This document shows positions 54,192-62,760 of a stretch of 64,000 nucleotides of DNA, in pieces. Source of the DNA: JAJEBT01 sp965214975 (GTDB taxonomy: Bacteria > Pseudomonadota > Alphaproteobacteria > MPNO01 > UBA830). The first letter of the stretch is position 1. The number at the start of each line of letters is the position of its first letter. The translations under genes were made by a program, and so were the position numbers. The notes under the pieces were generated by a model. It was given only the letters and a program-made list of their open reading frames with translations. It made no database searches and was not told the origin of the DNA. The stretch lies in contig OZ244055.1 of the NCBI GenBank assembly GCA_965214975.1, positions 2,914,001-2,978,000 of the forward strand, in the 5' to 3' direction.

Positions 54192-55196
54192 ATGACAGTC
54201 AACCGAGTTTTTTCGGGCGTGCAGCCCACGGGCAGCCTTCATCTCGGCAACTATCTCGGCGCCATCAGGAACTTCGTCGACCTGCAGTCCGACTACGAGT
54301 GCATCTACTGCGTCGTCGACCTGCACGCGCTGACGCAGCGGCAGGATCCCGCGGAACTCGCGAGCAGCACGCGCGAGGTCGCGGCGGCGTTCGTCGCCGC
54401 CGGCATCGACCCCGTCGGAAGCGTCATCTTCAACCAGAGCCGGGTCTCGGTGCATGCGGAACTGGCATGGATCTTCGGCTGCGTGACGCGCATGGGATGG
54501 CTCAACCGGATGACCCAGTTCAAGGAGAAGGCCGGCAAGCAGCGCGAGAACGCCTCCACGGGGCTGTTCATCTATCCCAACCTGATGGCGGCCGACATCC
54601 TGTCGTATCTCGCGACGCACGTTCCGGTCGGCGACGACCAGAAGCAGCATCTGGAGCTGACGCGCGACGTCGCCCAGAAGTTCAACAGCGATTTCGGGGT
54701 CGAGTTCTTTCCCCTGGTCGAGCCCCTGATCTTCGGGGAGGCCACGAGAGTGATGAGCATCCGCGACGGCACGGCCAAGATGTCCAAGTCCGACCCGTCC
54801 GACCAGTCGCGGATCAACTTCACCGACTCCGCCGACGACATCGCGAGGAAGATACGGCGCGCCAGGACCGACCCGGAACCGCTGCCGTCGGAGCCGGCCG
54901 GGCTCGCGGGAAGGCCGGAGGCGGCCAATCTCGTCGGCATCTACGCCGCGCTCGCGCGGGTCGCGGCGGCGGACGTCCTTTCCGATTTCGGGGGGCGGGG
55001 CTTCGCGGAGTTCAAGCCCGCGCTGGCGGATCTCCTGATCGAGAAGCTGGTGCCCGTGGCCGGCGAGATGCGCCGCCTGCTGGACGACGCCGACCACATC
55101 GACTCGATCCTTGCCCACGGCGCCGAACGCGCGGCGGCGATCGCCGAGCCCGTCAGGGACAGGGTCTATGAGATCGTCGGCCTCGTCGCGTCCTGA
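54192..55196 (+). CDS. trpS: Tryptophanyl-tRNA synthetase
   Basis: 334-residue class I synthetase that charges tRNA-Trp. The HIGH-equivalent is PTGSLHLGNYLGA, the KMSKS motif is intact (DGTAKMSKSDPSD), and GDDQKQHLELTRDVAQKFN and LIFGEATRVMSIRDG are TrpS-specific. Normal length. Single gene behind its own promoter. Confidence 0.96.
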   Translation: MTVNRVFSGVQPTGSLHLGNYLGAIRNFVDLQSDYECIYCVVDLHALTQRQDPAELASSTREVAAAFVAAGIDPVGSVIFNQSRVSVHAELAWIFGCVTRMGWLNRMTQFKEKAGKQRENASTGLFIYPNLMAADILSYLATHVPVGDDQKQHLELTRDVAQKFNSDFGVEFFPLVEPLIFGEATRVMSIRDGTAKMSKSDPSDQSRINFTDSADDIARKIRRARTDPEPLPSEPAGLAGRPEAANLVGIYAALARVAAADVLSDFGGRGFAEFKPALADLLIEKLVPVAGEMRRLLDDADHIDSILAHGAERAAAIAEPVRDRVYEIVGLVAS

Positions 55197-55290
55197 CGGC
55201 CCCGCGGCGGCCGGATCGTCCGCCGGGGCGGCGGCGCCCCGGCCGCGCGGCGCGGAGTGAGCGCCGCGGCCGCGGAATCCGGACCGGTCC

Positions 55291-56214
55291 ATGCAGATCT
55301 ACCTGCCCATCGCGGAAATCTCTCTCGACGCCCTGATGCTGCTCGGGCTCGGCGGCATGGTCGGGCTGCTGTCGGGCATGTTCGGCGTCGGCGGGGGTTT
55401 CCTGATGACGCCGCTTCTCATTTTCATCGGGGTGCCGCCGGCGGTGGCGGTCGGCACCGAGGCCAACCAGGTCGTGGCGGCCTCGGTGTCCGGGGCGCTC
55501 GCCCACTGGCGGCGCGGAAACGTCGACGTGAAGATGGGCCTCGTGCTGCTTGCCGGCGGTCTTGTCGGCTCCGCGCTCGGCGTCTGGATGTTCACGTTCC
55601 TTCGCGGCATCGGCCAGATCGATTTCGTGATCGCCGTGTCCTACGTGGTGTTTCTCGGAATCATCGGCTGCCTGATGGTCGTCGAAAGCGTCCGGGCGTG
55701 GTTCCGCAACCGCAACCCCTCGGCCCCGCGCCGCAAGCTGCACTACCACAACTGGACCCACGGGCTGCCGCTGAAGATGCGGTTCCGGCGTTCCAAGCTC
55801 TACATCAGCTCGCTGCTGCCGTTCGGCGTGGGCGTGTTCGTCGGCGTTCTCGCGGCGATCATGGGCGTCGGCGGCGGCTTCGTCATGGTGCCGGCGATGA
55901 TCTACCTGCTGGGGATGCCGACGTCCGTGGTTGTCGGAACGTCGCTGTTCCAGATCGTGTTCGTCACGGCGAACGTGACGTTCCTCCAGGCCGTCAACAA
56001 CCACACCGTCGACATCGTGCTGGCGCTCCTGCTGATCGCCGGCAGCGTCGTCGGCGCCCAGATCGGCGCCCGTCTCGGCAGCAGGCTGCGGGGAGAGGAA
56101 ACCCGGATCGTTCTCGGGCTGATCGTGCTCGCCGTCGGCGTCCGCGTCGCCTGGAGCCTCGTCGCGACGCCCGACGATCTCTTCTCCCTCGGGTCGGGAA
56201 GCGTGTATCCATGA
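55291..56214 (+). CDS. TauE/SafE-family membrane exporter
   Basis: 307-residue membrane protein with two homologous halves, each beginning with a Gly-rich segment: GGMVGLLSGMFGVGGGFLMTP and VGVLAAIMGVGGGFVMVPAM. This is the TauE/SafE pattern of sulfite/sulfoacetate-type exporters. About eight helices with a cytoplasmic insert rich in basic residues (RNRNPSAPRRKLHYHNW). Its stop overlaps the start of the TIGR02186-type gene by 4 bp. Substrate is not deducible. Confidence 0.9.
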   Translation: MQIYLPIAEISLDALMLLGLGGMVGLLSGMFGVGGGFLMTPLLIFIGVPPAVAVGTEANQVVAASVSGALAHWRRGNVDVKMGLVLLAGGLVGSALGVWMFTFLRGIGQIDFVIAVSYVVFLGIIGCLMVVESVRAWFRNRNPSAPRRKLHYHNWTHGLPLKMRFRRSKLYISSLLPFGVGVFVGVLAAIMGVGGGFVMVPAMIYLLGMPTSVVVGTSLFQIVFVTANVTFLQAVNNHTVDIVLALLLIAGSVVGAQIGARLGSRLRGEETRIVLGLIVLAVGVRVAWSLVATPDDLFSLGSGSVYP

Positions 56215-56963
56215 AGGCGCGCCCCTTCAGGGCCGTCGCCGCGGCGCTGCTGGCGGCGCTCTGCGTCTGGGCCGGACCCTCGCGGGCGCAGATCGTGGTC
56301 GCGGATCTCTCGAGCCGGCAGATCGCGATCACCACGGGTTTCACCGGCGCCGAACTGCTCCTGTTCGGCACCACCGAAGGCTACGGAGACATCGTCGTGA
56401 CCGTCACCGGCCCCTCGGGAAGCGAGGTCGTTCGCCGCAAGCAGCGCGTGGCGGGGATCTGGGTCAACGGGGCTTCGGTGACGTTCGACCGGACGCCGGC
56501 CTACTACCGGGTCGCGGCGTCGGGCCCGCTGGACCTCATCGTGCCCGACGAGGCGCTGGACGAGTACCGGATCGGCGCGGAACGGCTCGGCGTCACGACG
56601 TCCTCCGCCCGCCCGCCGGGCGAAATCGCCGAATTCCGGGAAGCGCTGTTCCGCAACAAGCGCAGGCTGGATCTCTACGGAGACGGGGTGTCGGACATCG
56701 CGATCAAGGGAGGACGGCTGTTCCGGACGACGATCCCGTTTCCGACGAACGTGCCGATCGGGAACTACGTCGCGACGGTCTTCCTGTTCCATGACGGGAG
56801 GATGATGCGCCGCGAGGAGACCGCGTTCTCGGTCTCGAAGGTGGGCGTCGAGGCGGAGATCTTCGCGTTCGCCCACGAACGGGCCGCGCTCTACGGCGCG
56901 GCCGCGATCGCCATCGCTCTGGCGGCCGGGTGGGCCGCAGGCGCCGTCTTCAGGAGAACCTGA
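56211..56963 (+). CDS. TIGR02186 family periplasmic/membrane-anchored protein
   Basis: 250-residue protein with a cleavable-looking signal peptide (MKARPFRAVAAALLAALCVW, cleavage after SRA), a beta-rich periplasmic part starting QIVVADLSSRQIAITTGFTG, and a C-terminal membrane helix (LYGAAAIAIALAAGWAAGAV). LLLFGTTEGYGDIVVTVTGP is the conserved family block. The family accompanies TauE-type exporters in Alphaproteobacteria, as here, so a helper role in export is plausible; no activity is known. Confidence 0.85.
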   Translation: MKARPFRAVAAALLAALCVWAGPSRAQIVVADLSSRQIAITTGFTGAELLLFGTTEGYGDIVVTVTGPSGSEVVRRKQRVAGIWVNGASVTFDRTPAYYRVAASGPLDLIVPDEALDEYRIGAERLGVTTSSARPPGEIAEFREALFRNKRRLDLYGDGVSDIAIKGGRLFRTTIPFPTNVPIGNYVATVFLFHDGRMMRREETAFSVSKVGVEAEIFAFAHERAALYGAAAIAIALAAGWAAGAVFRRT

Positions 56964-56965
56964 CC

Positions 56966-57484
56966 ATGACCAGCGAACTGCCGACGCCCGCGGACCCGCA
57001 GGAGGCGGGCACGGCCGGAGACCGCGAGCGCATCTTCCTGTGCGTGGTCGATTCCACCGAGGAGTGCCACAAGGCGATCTATTTTTCCGTGCGCCGCTGC
57101 CTGCGCGCCGGCGGAAGGGTCGCCTTGCTGTACTGCATGGAGCCGGTGGAGTTCCAGCACTGGATGTCGGTCGAGGAGAAGATGCGGGACGAGGCGCGCG
57201 AGGAAGCGGAGGGGTTTCTGCGGCAATACGCCCTGCGCGTCCAGGAACTGGCGGGGCACACGCCGGTTCTCTACGTGCGCGAGGGCCAGCCGGCCGACGT
57301 GATCGAGCGGCTGATCGTCGAGGAACCGCGCATCTCGATCCTGGTTCTGGGCGCGGGAACGGACCGCAAGGGTCCGGGCCCGCTCGTGTCCTCCATCGGC
57401 GGCAAGAGGTCGGGGCAGTTCCCCATCCCGATCACGATCGTTCCGGGCAGTCTCACCGAGGAGCAGATCGACGCGCTCACCTGA
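56966..57484 (+). CDS. Universal stress protein (UspA family)
   Basis: 172-residue UspA-fold protein. It starts RIFLCVVDSTEECHKAIYFS, has the middle strand-helix block ADVIERLIVEEPRISILVLG, and the nucleotide-binding-like loop GAGTDRKGPGPLVSSIGGKR, although a strict GxxG-(9)-GS motif is not clear. It follows the TIGR02186-type gene by 2 bp, so TauE, TIGR02186 and UspA form one operon. Confidence 0.85.
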   Translation: MTSELPTPADPQEAGTAGDRERIFLCVVDSTEECHKAIYFSVRRCLRAGGRVALLYCMEPVEFQHWMSVEEKMRDEAREEAEGFLRQYALRVQELAGHTPVLYVREGQPADVIERLIVEEPRISILVLGAGTDRKGPGPLVSSIGGKRSGQFPIPITIVPGSLTEEQIDALT

Positions 57485-57718
57485 GACCGCGGCGGCGCGC
57501 GGCCCGGCGAATCCCGCCGGTCGCGTCCGGGACGGCTCCGCCGCGGCGGTCCGCGGCGGCGCTTGCATCGGGGCGGCTCGGGCGATACCCTGAGCGGGAA
57601 CTCGGCCGGTTGCCTCGAAAAGACCGCGGAAGCGGCGGAAGGGGGAAAGCCGTTCGCGACGGCTGAACGCGGCCGGCCGTTCATTGGGGGGAAATCCACC
57701 CGCAGCGGTGGGGACGCG

Positions 57719-58735
57719 ATGGGATTCCACGGCTTCGGCTCTCGACGCAGGAAAGACGTCTCCGGCGCCTCGGCGGACGGGGAGGCGGCGCCCGCGGCGA
57801 TGCCGGGCGTCCGGTTTTTCCGGACCGCCGGCGCGCTTCGGCGGCCCGTCTGCGTCGTCGCGCTGGCGGGGCTGGCCCTGTCGGCGAACGCCACCCCCGC
57901 CCTGGGGCCGGTGACGGCGTTCCCGGGCGGAAACGGCGTTCTCGCCGACGGACGGCATGTTCTGTGGTCGGGTCCGGCGAAGTCCGTCGCCGACCTGGCA
58001 GGCCTCGTCGAGCGGTCCGGAATGCGGCTCGACCGGATACGGGCGACCGGCGAGGTGCGCCGCGTCCTGCTGGCCACCCTGCCGTCGGATTTCGACGCGA
58101 TCTCCGTTCCCGCCGAGCGCAAGGCCCTGTTCATCAACCTGACCCTGCCGCTCGTTCTGCGGGTCAACGAAGCCATTCTTCACGTCCGGGAACGGATCGT
58201 CGCACTTCGCGACCGCGAGGCCGCGGGCATGGCCCCGACCCCGGCCGAACGCCTCTGGCTCCGGTCGGTGGCGGACCGCTACGCCGTCGACAAGCCGGAC
58301 TACGGGCGCCTCCTGACCGCGGTCGACGTCATCCCCCCCTCGCTGGCGATCGCCCAGGCCGCGGAGGAGAGCGGGTGGGGAACGTCGCGGTTCGCCCGCC
58401 ACGGCAACGCGCTGTTCGGCCAGCGCGTCTACGAACGGAACGAACGGCACATGGTGCCCGGGAAACTCGGCAGGAAAGCGAAGTTCAGGGTCCGCAAGTT
58501 CGACAGCCTGCTGACCAGCGTCGCGAGCTACGCGCGCAATCTCAACAGCCACTTCGCCTACGAGGATTTCCGCGAGGCGCGCGCGGGAATGCGCCGCGCC
58601 GGCCGGATCGACGGCGACGGACTCGCCGACTCCCTGCGTCGCTATTCCGAAAGAAAGGACGCCTACGTCGCCTCGATCCGCCGGATCATCCGCTTCAACG
58701 GACTCCAGCAGCTCGACACGGCCTTTCTTCGCTGA
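57719..58735 (+). CDS. Bax-like glucosaminidase-domain protein
   Basis: 338-residue protein with a hydrophobic segment near residue 50 (VCVVALAGLALSANAT) serving as signal or anchor, and a C-terminal beta-N-acetylglucosaminidase domain of the Bax type: PPSLAIAQAAEESGWGTSRFARHGNALFGQ (split: PPSLAIAQAAEESGWGTSRF, then GNALFGQRVY). The catalytic Glu is in AAEESGWG. Later KFDSLLTSVASYARNLNSH and YSERKDAYVASIRRII follow. Probably cleaves peptidoglycan. The start at 57719 gives a long basic N-terminus; homologues suggest a start near 57805 is also possible. Confidence 0.83.
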   Translation: MGFHGFGSRRRKDVSGASADGEAAPAAMPGVRFFRTAGALRRPVCVVALAGLALSANATPALGPVTAFPGGNGVLADGRHVLWSGPAKSVADLAGLVERSGMRLDRIRATGEVRRVLLATLPSDFDAISVPAERKALFINLTLPLVLRVNEAILHVRERIVALRDREAAGMAPTPAERLWLRSVADRYAVDKPDYGRLLTAVDVIPPSLAIAQAAEESGWGTSRFARHGNALFGQRVYERNERHMVPGKLGRKAKFRVRKFDSLLTSVASYARNLNSHFAYEDFREARAGMRRAGRIDGDGLADSLRRYSERKDAYVASIRRIIRFNGLQQLDTAFLR

Positions 58736-58784
58736 TCCCGGGCGGTTTCCGCCGTTCGCCCGCCGTCGCGCAAGCGCCGGAAAT

Positions 58785-59888
58785 TCAGGATCCGGGCAGG
58801 TAGAACTGGATCCCGAACCAGCGCCAGCGACGGTCGGGGCCCGGCATCGTGCAGTTGAGGCGCGAGCGGCCCCGCGGCAAGGGCTTTTCGAACCGGATCT
58901 CGACGCGGGAGCCCAGGAGTTGCGGCTTCACGCCGCCGCCCGGTCCGTAGCAGTTCAGGCGGTGCAGCCGGCCGGCCAGCGCCTCGGGAACGGTGAATCC
59001 GACGACGGGGGGGTTGCCGTCGTCGGCAAGAAGCGGATCGCGGGGAACGAATTCCCGCACCGGAAGCGGCAGGGCGTTGGCGGCGGTCCGGAAACGCGCG
59101 ATGCCGCCGTAGGCCTGGTTCATCGCGAAGCGCGGCAGGTAGTGCATGTCCGAACCGGCGTCGAACGCGCCGGAATGCTGGCCGAATCCGGCCACGAAGC
59201 CCGCGTCCTCGACGACGCGCCTCACTTCCAGGCCGTACTGGCCGAAGGGGTAGGCGATGAGCGACGGCGTCTCCCCCAGGTGGGACAGAAACCGCGAGTT
59301 CGAGGTCTCGATCTCGGCGCGGTTGGCCGCGGCGCCGGCCGTCGCCATGTCGAGATGGGTGTGGGTCTGGCTTCCGACCGACACCCCGGCCCGGTGCAGT
59401 TCGCGGATCTGCTCCCAGCTCATGTAGCCGCGTCTTTTCGCGTCGACGGCTTCCGTCGCCACGAACAGCGTGAACGGCAACCCGGCCTTCCGCAGTCGGG
59501 GCCATGCCTCGGTGTAGACCGAAAGAAACGCGTCGTCGATCGAGATTCCGACCGTGCGGTCGGGCAGCGGCCGGCCGTTCCGCAGCCTGTCGACGATTTC
59601 CGGAAGCGGCAGCACGCTGTAGCCCGGGTCGGCGAGTTCCCGCAGATGCCGCTCGAACTGCTCGAGCTGGATGTTGGTCGAGGGATAGGCGCTCTCGCCG
59701 AAGCGGTGGTACATGATCACCGAGGCGGAATCGGCGGCGGCGGCCGGAGGGTGCCAAAGCGCCGGGCCGCAGACCGCGGCGGCCGCGGCAAGCAGGCCGA
59801 CGATCGCGTGCCGCAGGCCCCTCCGGCGCCCCTTCCGCCTTCGTCGGTTGCCGAACGCGAACATTCGTGAAGCCCGAGGAGTCCCCAT
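58785..59888 (-). CDS. Polysaccharide deacetylase family protein (CE4)
   Basis: 367-residue secreted or membrane-anchored protein: a very basic N-terminus (GNRRRRKGRRRG), a hydrophobic segment (AIVGLLAAAAAVCGPALW) and a NodB-like domain. Motif 1 reads SIDDAF where classical enzymes have TFDDG; motif 2 is SQTHTHLDM with His-x-His; motif 3 is AYPFGQY. The His and Asp ligands seem present, so activity is possible but the motifs deviate. The C-terminal 130 residues resemble no domain I know. An alternative start is the ATG at 59864, as an AT-rich promoter-like stretch (59901-59912) lies very near the first ATG. Confidence 0.82.
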   Translation of the reverse strand: MGTPRASRMFAFGNRRRRKGRRRGLRHAIVGLLAAAAAVCGPALWHPPAAAADSASVIMYHRFGESAYPSTNIQLEQFERHLRELADPGYSVLPLPEIVDRLRNGRPLPDRTVGISIDDAFLSVYTEAWPRLRKAGLPFTLFVATEAVDAKRRGYMSWEQIRELHRAGVSVGSQTHTHLDMATAGAAANRAEIETSNSRFLSHLGETPSLIAYPFGQYGLEVRRVVEDAGFVAGFGQHSGAFDAGSDMHYLPRFAMNQAYGGIARFRTAANALPLPVREFVPRDPLLADDGNPPVVGFTVPEALAGRLHRLNCYGPGGGVKPQLLGSRVEIRFEKPLPRGRSRLNCTMPGPDRRWRWFGIQFYLPGS

Positions 59889-60029
59889 GCGGATTTCCCG
59901 TTATATATATCGCGAAGGCAACCGGATCGGGAGTCGGCCCATGACGGGCGTGCCGGAGGGGTTTGGCCGCCATGCCGGGTTTCCGCGGCGCCTCGGCGCG
60001 GGCCGCCGCCTGCCGTCCGGGCGACGGCC

Positions 60030-60713
60030 GTGCCGTTGCTGACCCTGGCCATCGACACCAGCGCCGACGTCTGCGCGGTCGCGCTGCTCGCGGACGGGCG
60101 GGTGCTCGCGGAGGACGGGAAAGCGGCGAGGCGCGGCCATGGCGAGGTTCTGGTGCCGATGGCGGTCGGCCTCGTGAAGGGGGCGGGCAGGGAGATCGCC
60201 GATCTCGACGTCGTCGGCGTCGCCGCGGGACCGGGCTCGTTCACCGGCGTGCGCGCGGGGATGGCCGCCGCGCAGGGTTTCGCGCTGGCGTCGAACGCCC
60301 GGGCGGTCGGCGTCTCCTGCCTCGAGGCGGTGGCCTACGGGGCGCTGGCGTCGGCCCGCGTCCGCAAGTCCGTCATGTGCCTTCTCGACACCCGCCGCGA
60401 CAGCTACTTCGTCCAGGAATACGATGCGGAACGAACGCCGTTGTCGGCGCCCGCCGTGCTCGGAGGCGAAGCCGTCGCGAGACGGCTCGAGGAGGCCGAG
60501 TTCGTTCTGGCCGGCAACGCCGTGCCGCGGCTGCTGGAGGACGGCGCGTTCCCCGGAACCGGAAACGTCGAGGTGGCGTCCGCGGCGGACCTGCCGCGCG
60601 TCGCCGATCTCGGGCGGCTGGCCGCCGACGGCCGGAGCGCCGGTCCGCCGGGCGATCCGGTGCCGCTCTACGTCCAGCCGCCGCACACGACGGGAGTTCC
60701 GCGGACCCGATGA
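60030..60713 (+). CDS. tsaB: tRNA threonylcarbamoyladenosine biosynthesis protein TsaB
   Basis: 227-residue ASKHA-fold protein that partners TsaD and TsaE in making t6A37 on tRNAs. Signature segments: LLTLAIDTSADVCAVALL, GEVLVPMAVGLVKGAGREI, GPGSFTGVRAGMAAAQGFAL and LLDTRRDSYFVQEY. It overlaps rimI (ATGA), the standard tsaB-rimI pair. Confidence 0.93.
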   Translation: MPLLTLAIDTSADVCAVALLADGRVLAEDGKAARRGHGEVLVPMAVGLVKGAGREIADLDVVGVAAGPGSFTGVRAGMAAAQGFALASNARAVGVSCLEAVAYGALASARVRKSVMCLLDTRRDSYFVQEYDAERTPLSAPAVLGGEAVARRLEEAEFVLAGNAVPRLLEDGAFPGTGNVEVASAADLPRVADLGRLAADGRSAGPPGDPVPLYVQPPHTTGVPRTR

Positions 60714-61195
60714 CCAGCCACTCTCTCGTTCCGTTCCGGGAATCCGACGTCGGGGAAGTGGCCCGCATCCACGCCCTGTCCTTCGACGAGGCGTGGAGCG
60801 GCCCGATGCTGCGAAGCATTCTCGCGATGCCCGGCACGGACGGCATCGTGGCGCGGTCCGATCTCCGGTGGTCCGTCTCGGGTTTCGCCTTTCTCCGCGT
60901 GGTCGCCAACGAGTGCGAGCTTCTCGCCCTCGCGGTCGCGCCGGACCGGCGCGGCGCCGGCGTGGGCGGGCTTCTCCTCGACGGCGCGATGGCCCGCGCG
61001 CGCGAGGCCGGCGCCCGCAGGCTGTTCCTGGAGGTCGCGGAAGACAACCGCGTCGCCCGCAGGCTCTACGACGGCTGCGGCCTGCGGCCGGTCGGGCGCC
61101 GCCCCGGCTACTACCGTCGCAGCGGGGTTCCGGCGGTGACGGCGGTCACCATGGCCCGCGACCTCGAGACGCCGCGCCAGGCGTCTTCCGGCTGA
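60710..61195 (+). CDS. rimI: Ribosomal-protein-alanine N-acetyltransferase RimI (GNAT)
   Basis: 161-residue GNAT acetyltransferase. The acetyl-CoA loop is LALAVAPDRRGAGVGGLLLD (Rx2GxG/A), preceded by the strand FAFLRVVANECELL and followed by LFLEVAEDNRVARRLYDGCG and GRRPGYYRR, as in RimI. Its start overlaps tsaB, the usual context for acetylation of ribosomal protein S18. Confidence 0.92.
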   Translation: MTSHSLVPFRESDVGEVARIHALSFDEAWSGPMLRSILAMPGTDGIVARSDLRWSVSGFAFLRVVANECELLALAVAPDRRGAGVGGLLLDGAMARAREAGARRLFLEVAEDNRVARRLYDGCGLRPVGRRPGYYRRSGVPAVTAVTMARDLETPRQASSG

Positions 61196-61201
61196 CGGAT
61201 C

Positions 61202-62026
61202 CTACTGGCCCCACCAGTAGATGCAGCAGAACAGGAACAGCCAGACCACGTCGACGAAATGCCAGTACCAGGCGGCCGCCTCGAACCCGAAATGGTGGTC
61301 GGCCTTGAAATGGCCGGCGCGCGCGCGCAGGAAGCAGACGATCAGGAACGCGGTTCCGACGAGCACGTGGAAGCCGTGGAAGCCGGTCGCCATGTAGAAC
61401 GTCGAGGAGTAGATGCCGTCGCGGAACCCGAACGCCGCATGCCCGTACTCGTAGGCCTGCACGCAGGTGAAGCAGACGCCCAGAAAGATCGTCAGCCCGA
61501 GCCCCTGGATCAGATGGACGCGGTTGCCTTCGCGCAGCGCGTGATGGGCCCACGTCACGGTGACGCCCGACATCAGCAGGATCAGGGTGTTGAGGAACGG
61601 CAGATCCCACGGGTCGAAGGTCCGGACGCCGGGCGGCGGCCACACGCCCTCGATCTGCGCCGTGGGGAACAGCGCGGCGTTGAAATAGGCCCAGAACCAC
61701 GCGACGAAGAACATCACTTCCGAGGCGATGAACAGCGCCATGCCGTAGCGCATGCCGACCTGCACGACCGGGTTGTGGAAGCCCTTGAACTCGGCTTCCT
61801 GGATGACGTCCCAGAACCAGCCGGCCATGGTCCCGAGAATGCCGGCGAATCCGAGGATCATCGGCCATGCGACGCCCTCGTGCATGTACAGCACCGCGCC
61901 CACGGCCAGCACGAAAGCGGAAAGCGCGCCGATCGCCGGCCAAGGGCTGGGATCGACCAGATGATAGGGGTGCTTGTGGCCGTGGTAGTCGTGCGCCGCG
62001 GCGCCTGCGCCGGTTTCGCCGTTCAT
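61202..62026 (-). CDS. ctaE: Cytochrome c oxidase subunit III
   Basis: 274-residue, seven-helix subunit III of aa3-type oxidase. HDYHGHKHPYHLVDPSPWPA at the start, MALFIASEVMFFVAWFWAYF (helix with the conserved Glu), WGLP-type segment WDLPFLNTLILLMSGVTVTW, and the C-terminal TGFHGFHVLVGTAFLIVCFL and EAAAWYWHFVDVVWLFLF. Last gene of the leftward cta cluster in this window. Confidence 0.95.
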   Translation of the reverse strand: MNGETGAGAAAHDYHGHKHPYHLVDPSPWPAIGALSAFVLAVGAVLYMHEGVAWPMILGFAGILGTMAGWFWDVIQEAEFKGFHNPVVQVGMRYGMALFIASEVMFFVAWFWAYFNAALFPTAQIEGVWPPPGVRTFDPWDLPFLNTLILLMSGVTVTWAHHALREGNRVHLIQGLGLTIFLGVCFTCVQAYEYGHAAFGFRDGIYSSTFYMATGFHGFHVLVGTAFLIVCFLRARAGHFKADHHFGFEAAAWYWHFVDVVWLFLFCCIYWWGQ

Positions 62027-62045
62027 GGTGGTTTCGCTCCGTTGT

Positions 62046-62633
62046 CTAGCCGTCGGGCGCGGCGGCGGCGGTGCGGACCGCTTCGCCGCCGTCGGGTTCG
62101 CGCGGGGTCTCGAAGAAGGTGTAGGAAAGGGTGACGACGGTCACGTCGTCGAGGCCGGGATCCGCGGCGATCGCCGGGTCGATGAAGAAGGTCACCGGCA
62201 TGTCGACCGACTGGCCCGGCATCAGCGTCTGCTCGGTGAAGCAGAAGCACTCGATCTTGCTGAAATAGGGGCCCGCCTTCAGGGGCGTGACGTTGAAGGT
62301 TGCGGTTCCGGTGAGCGGCGCGGAGGACAGGTTGCGGGCGCGGTAGAAGGCAAGCGCCTGCTCGCCGACCCGGATCCGCACCTGCCGGCGCTCCGGCTCG
62401 AACTCCCATTGCAGGGCGGGGTCGAGATCGGCGTTGAAGCGCACGGTCATGCGCCGTTCGAGAACCCGGCCGGGGGCGGCGTCCGCGGTCCGCGGCGTTC
62501 CGCCGTAGCCCGTGACCTGGCAGAAGACGCGGTAGAGCGGAACCGCGGCGAAGGCCGCTCCGACCATGACCGCCGCGCCGCAGAACGCGGCGACGGCGAT
62601 GCGGCGGTTCCGCGACGCGAGCCCCGCCGTCAT
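62046..62633 (-). CDS. ctaG: Cytochrome c oxidase assembly protein CtaG/Cox11
   Basis: 195-residue copper chaperone for the CuB site of subunit I. A single N-terminal membrane helix (IAVAAFCGAAVMVGAAFAAV) is followed by the periplasmic domain with VPLYRVFCQVTGYGGTP, NVTPLKAGPYFSKIECFCFT (the CFCF copper ligands) and MPVTFFIDP. Starts 1 bp after the stop of the small cta ORF. Confidence 0.94.
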   Translation of the reverse strand: MTAGLASRNRRIAVAAFCGAAVMVGAAFAAVPLYRVFCQVTGYGGTPRTADAAPGRVLERRMTVRFNADLDPALQWEFEPERRQVRIRVGEQALAFYRARNLSSAPLTGTATFNVTPLKAGPYFSKIECFCFTEQTLMPGQSVDMPVTFFIDPAIAADPGLDDVTVVTLSYTFFETPREPDGGEAVRTAAAAPDG

Positions 62634-62634
62634 C

Positions 62635-62760
62635 TCAGCCTTCCCCGGACATGCGGACGATCGCCATCACGTAGAAGAGGAACGCGAGGGCGAAGACCGT
62701 GGCCGCGACGGCGATGTTGCGGCCGCGGCGCCGCCGGTGCATCCCGGAGAGCCTGCGCAT
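62635..62760 (-). CDS. Small membrane protein in the cta cluster (CoxF-like)
   Basis: A 41-residue single-helix protein: MRRLSGMHRRRRGRNIAVAA, then TVFALAFLFYVMAIVRMSGEG. The basic start and one membrane helix with YVMAIVRM are what is found between ctaB and ctaG in many alphaproteobacteria. Its ATG shares a base with the ctaB stop (TGATG) and its stop is 1 bp from the ctaG start, so it is a real, coupled gene. Role in oxidase assembly is inferred from context. Confidence 0.82.
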   Translation of the reverse strand: MRRLSGMHRRRRGRNIAVAATVFALAFLFYVMAIVRMSGEG

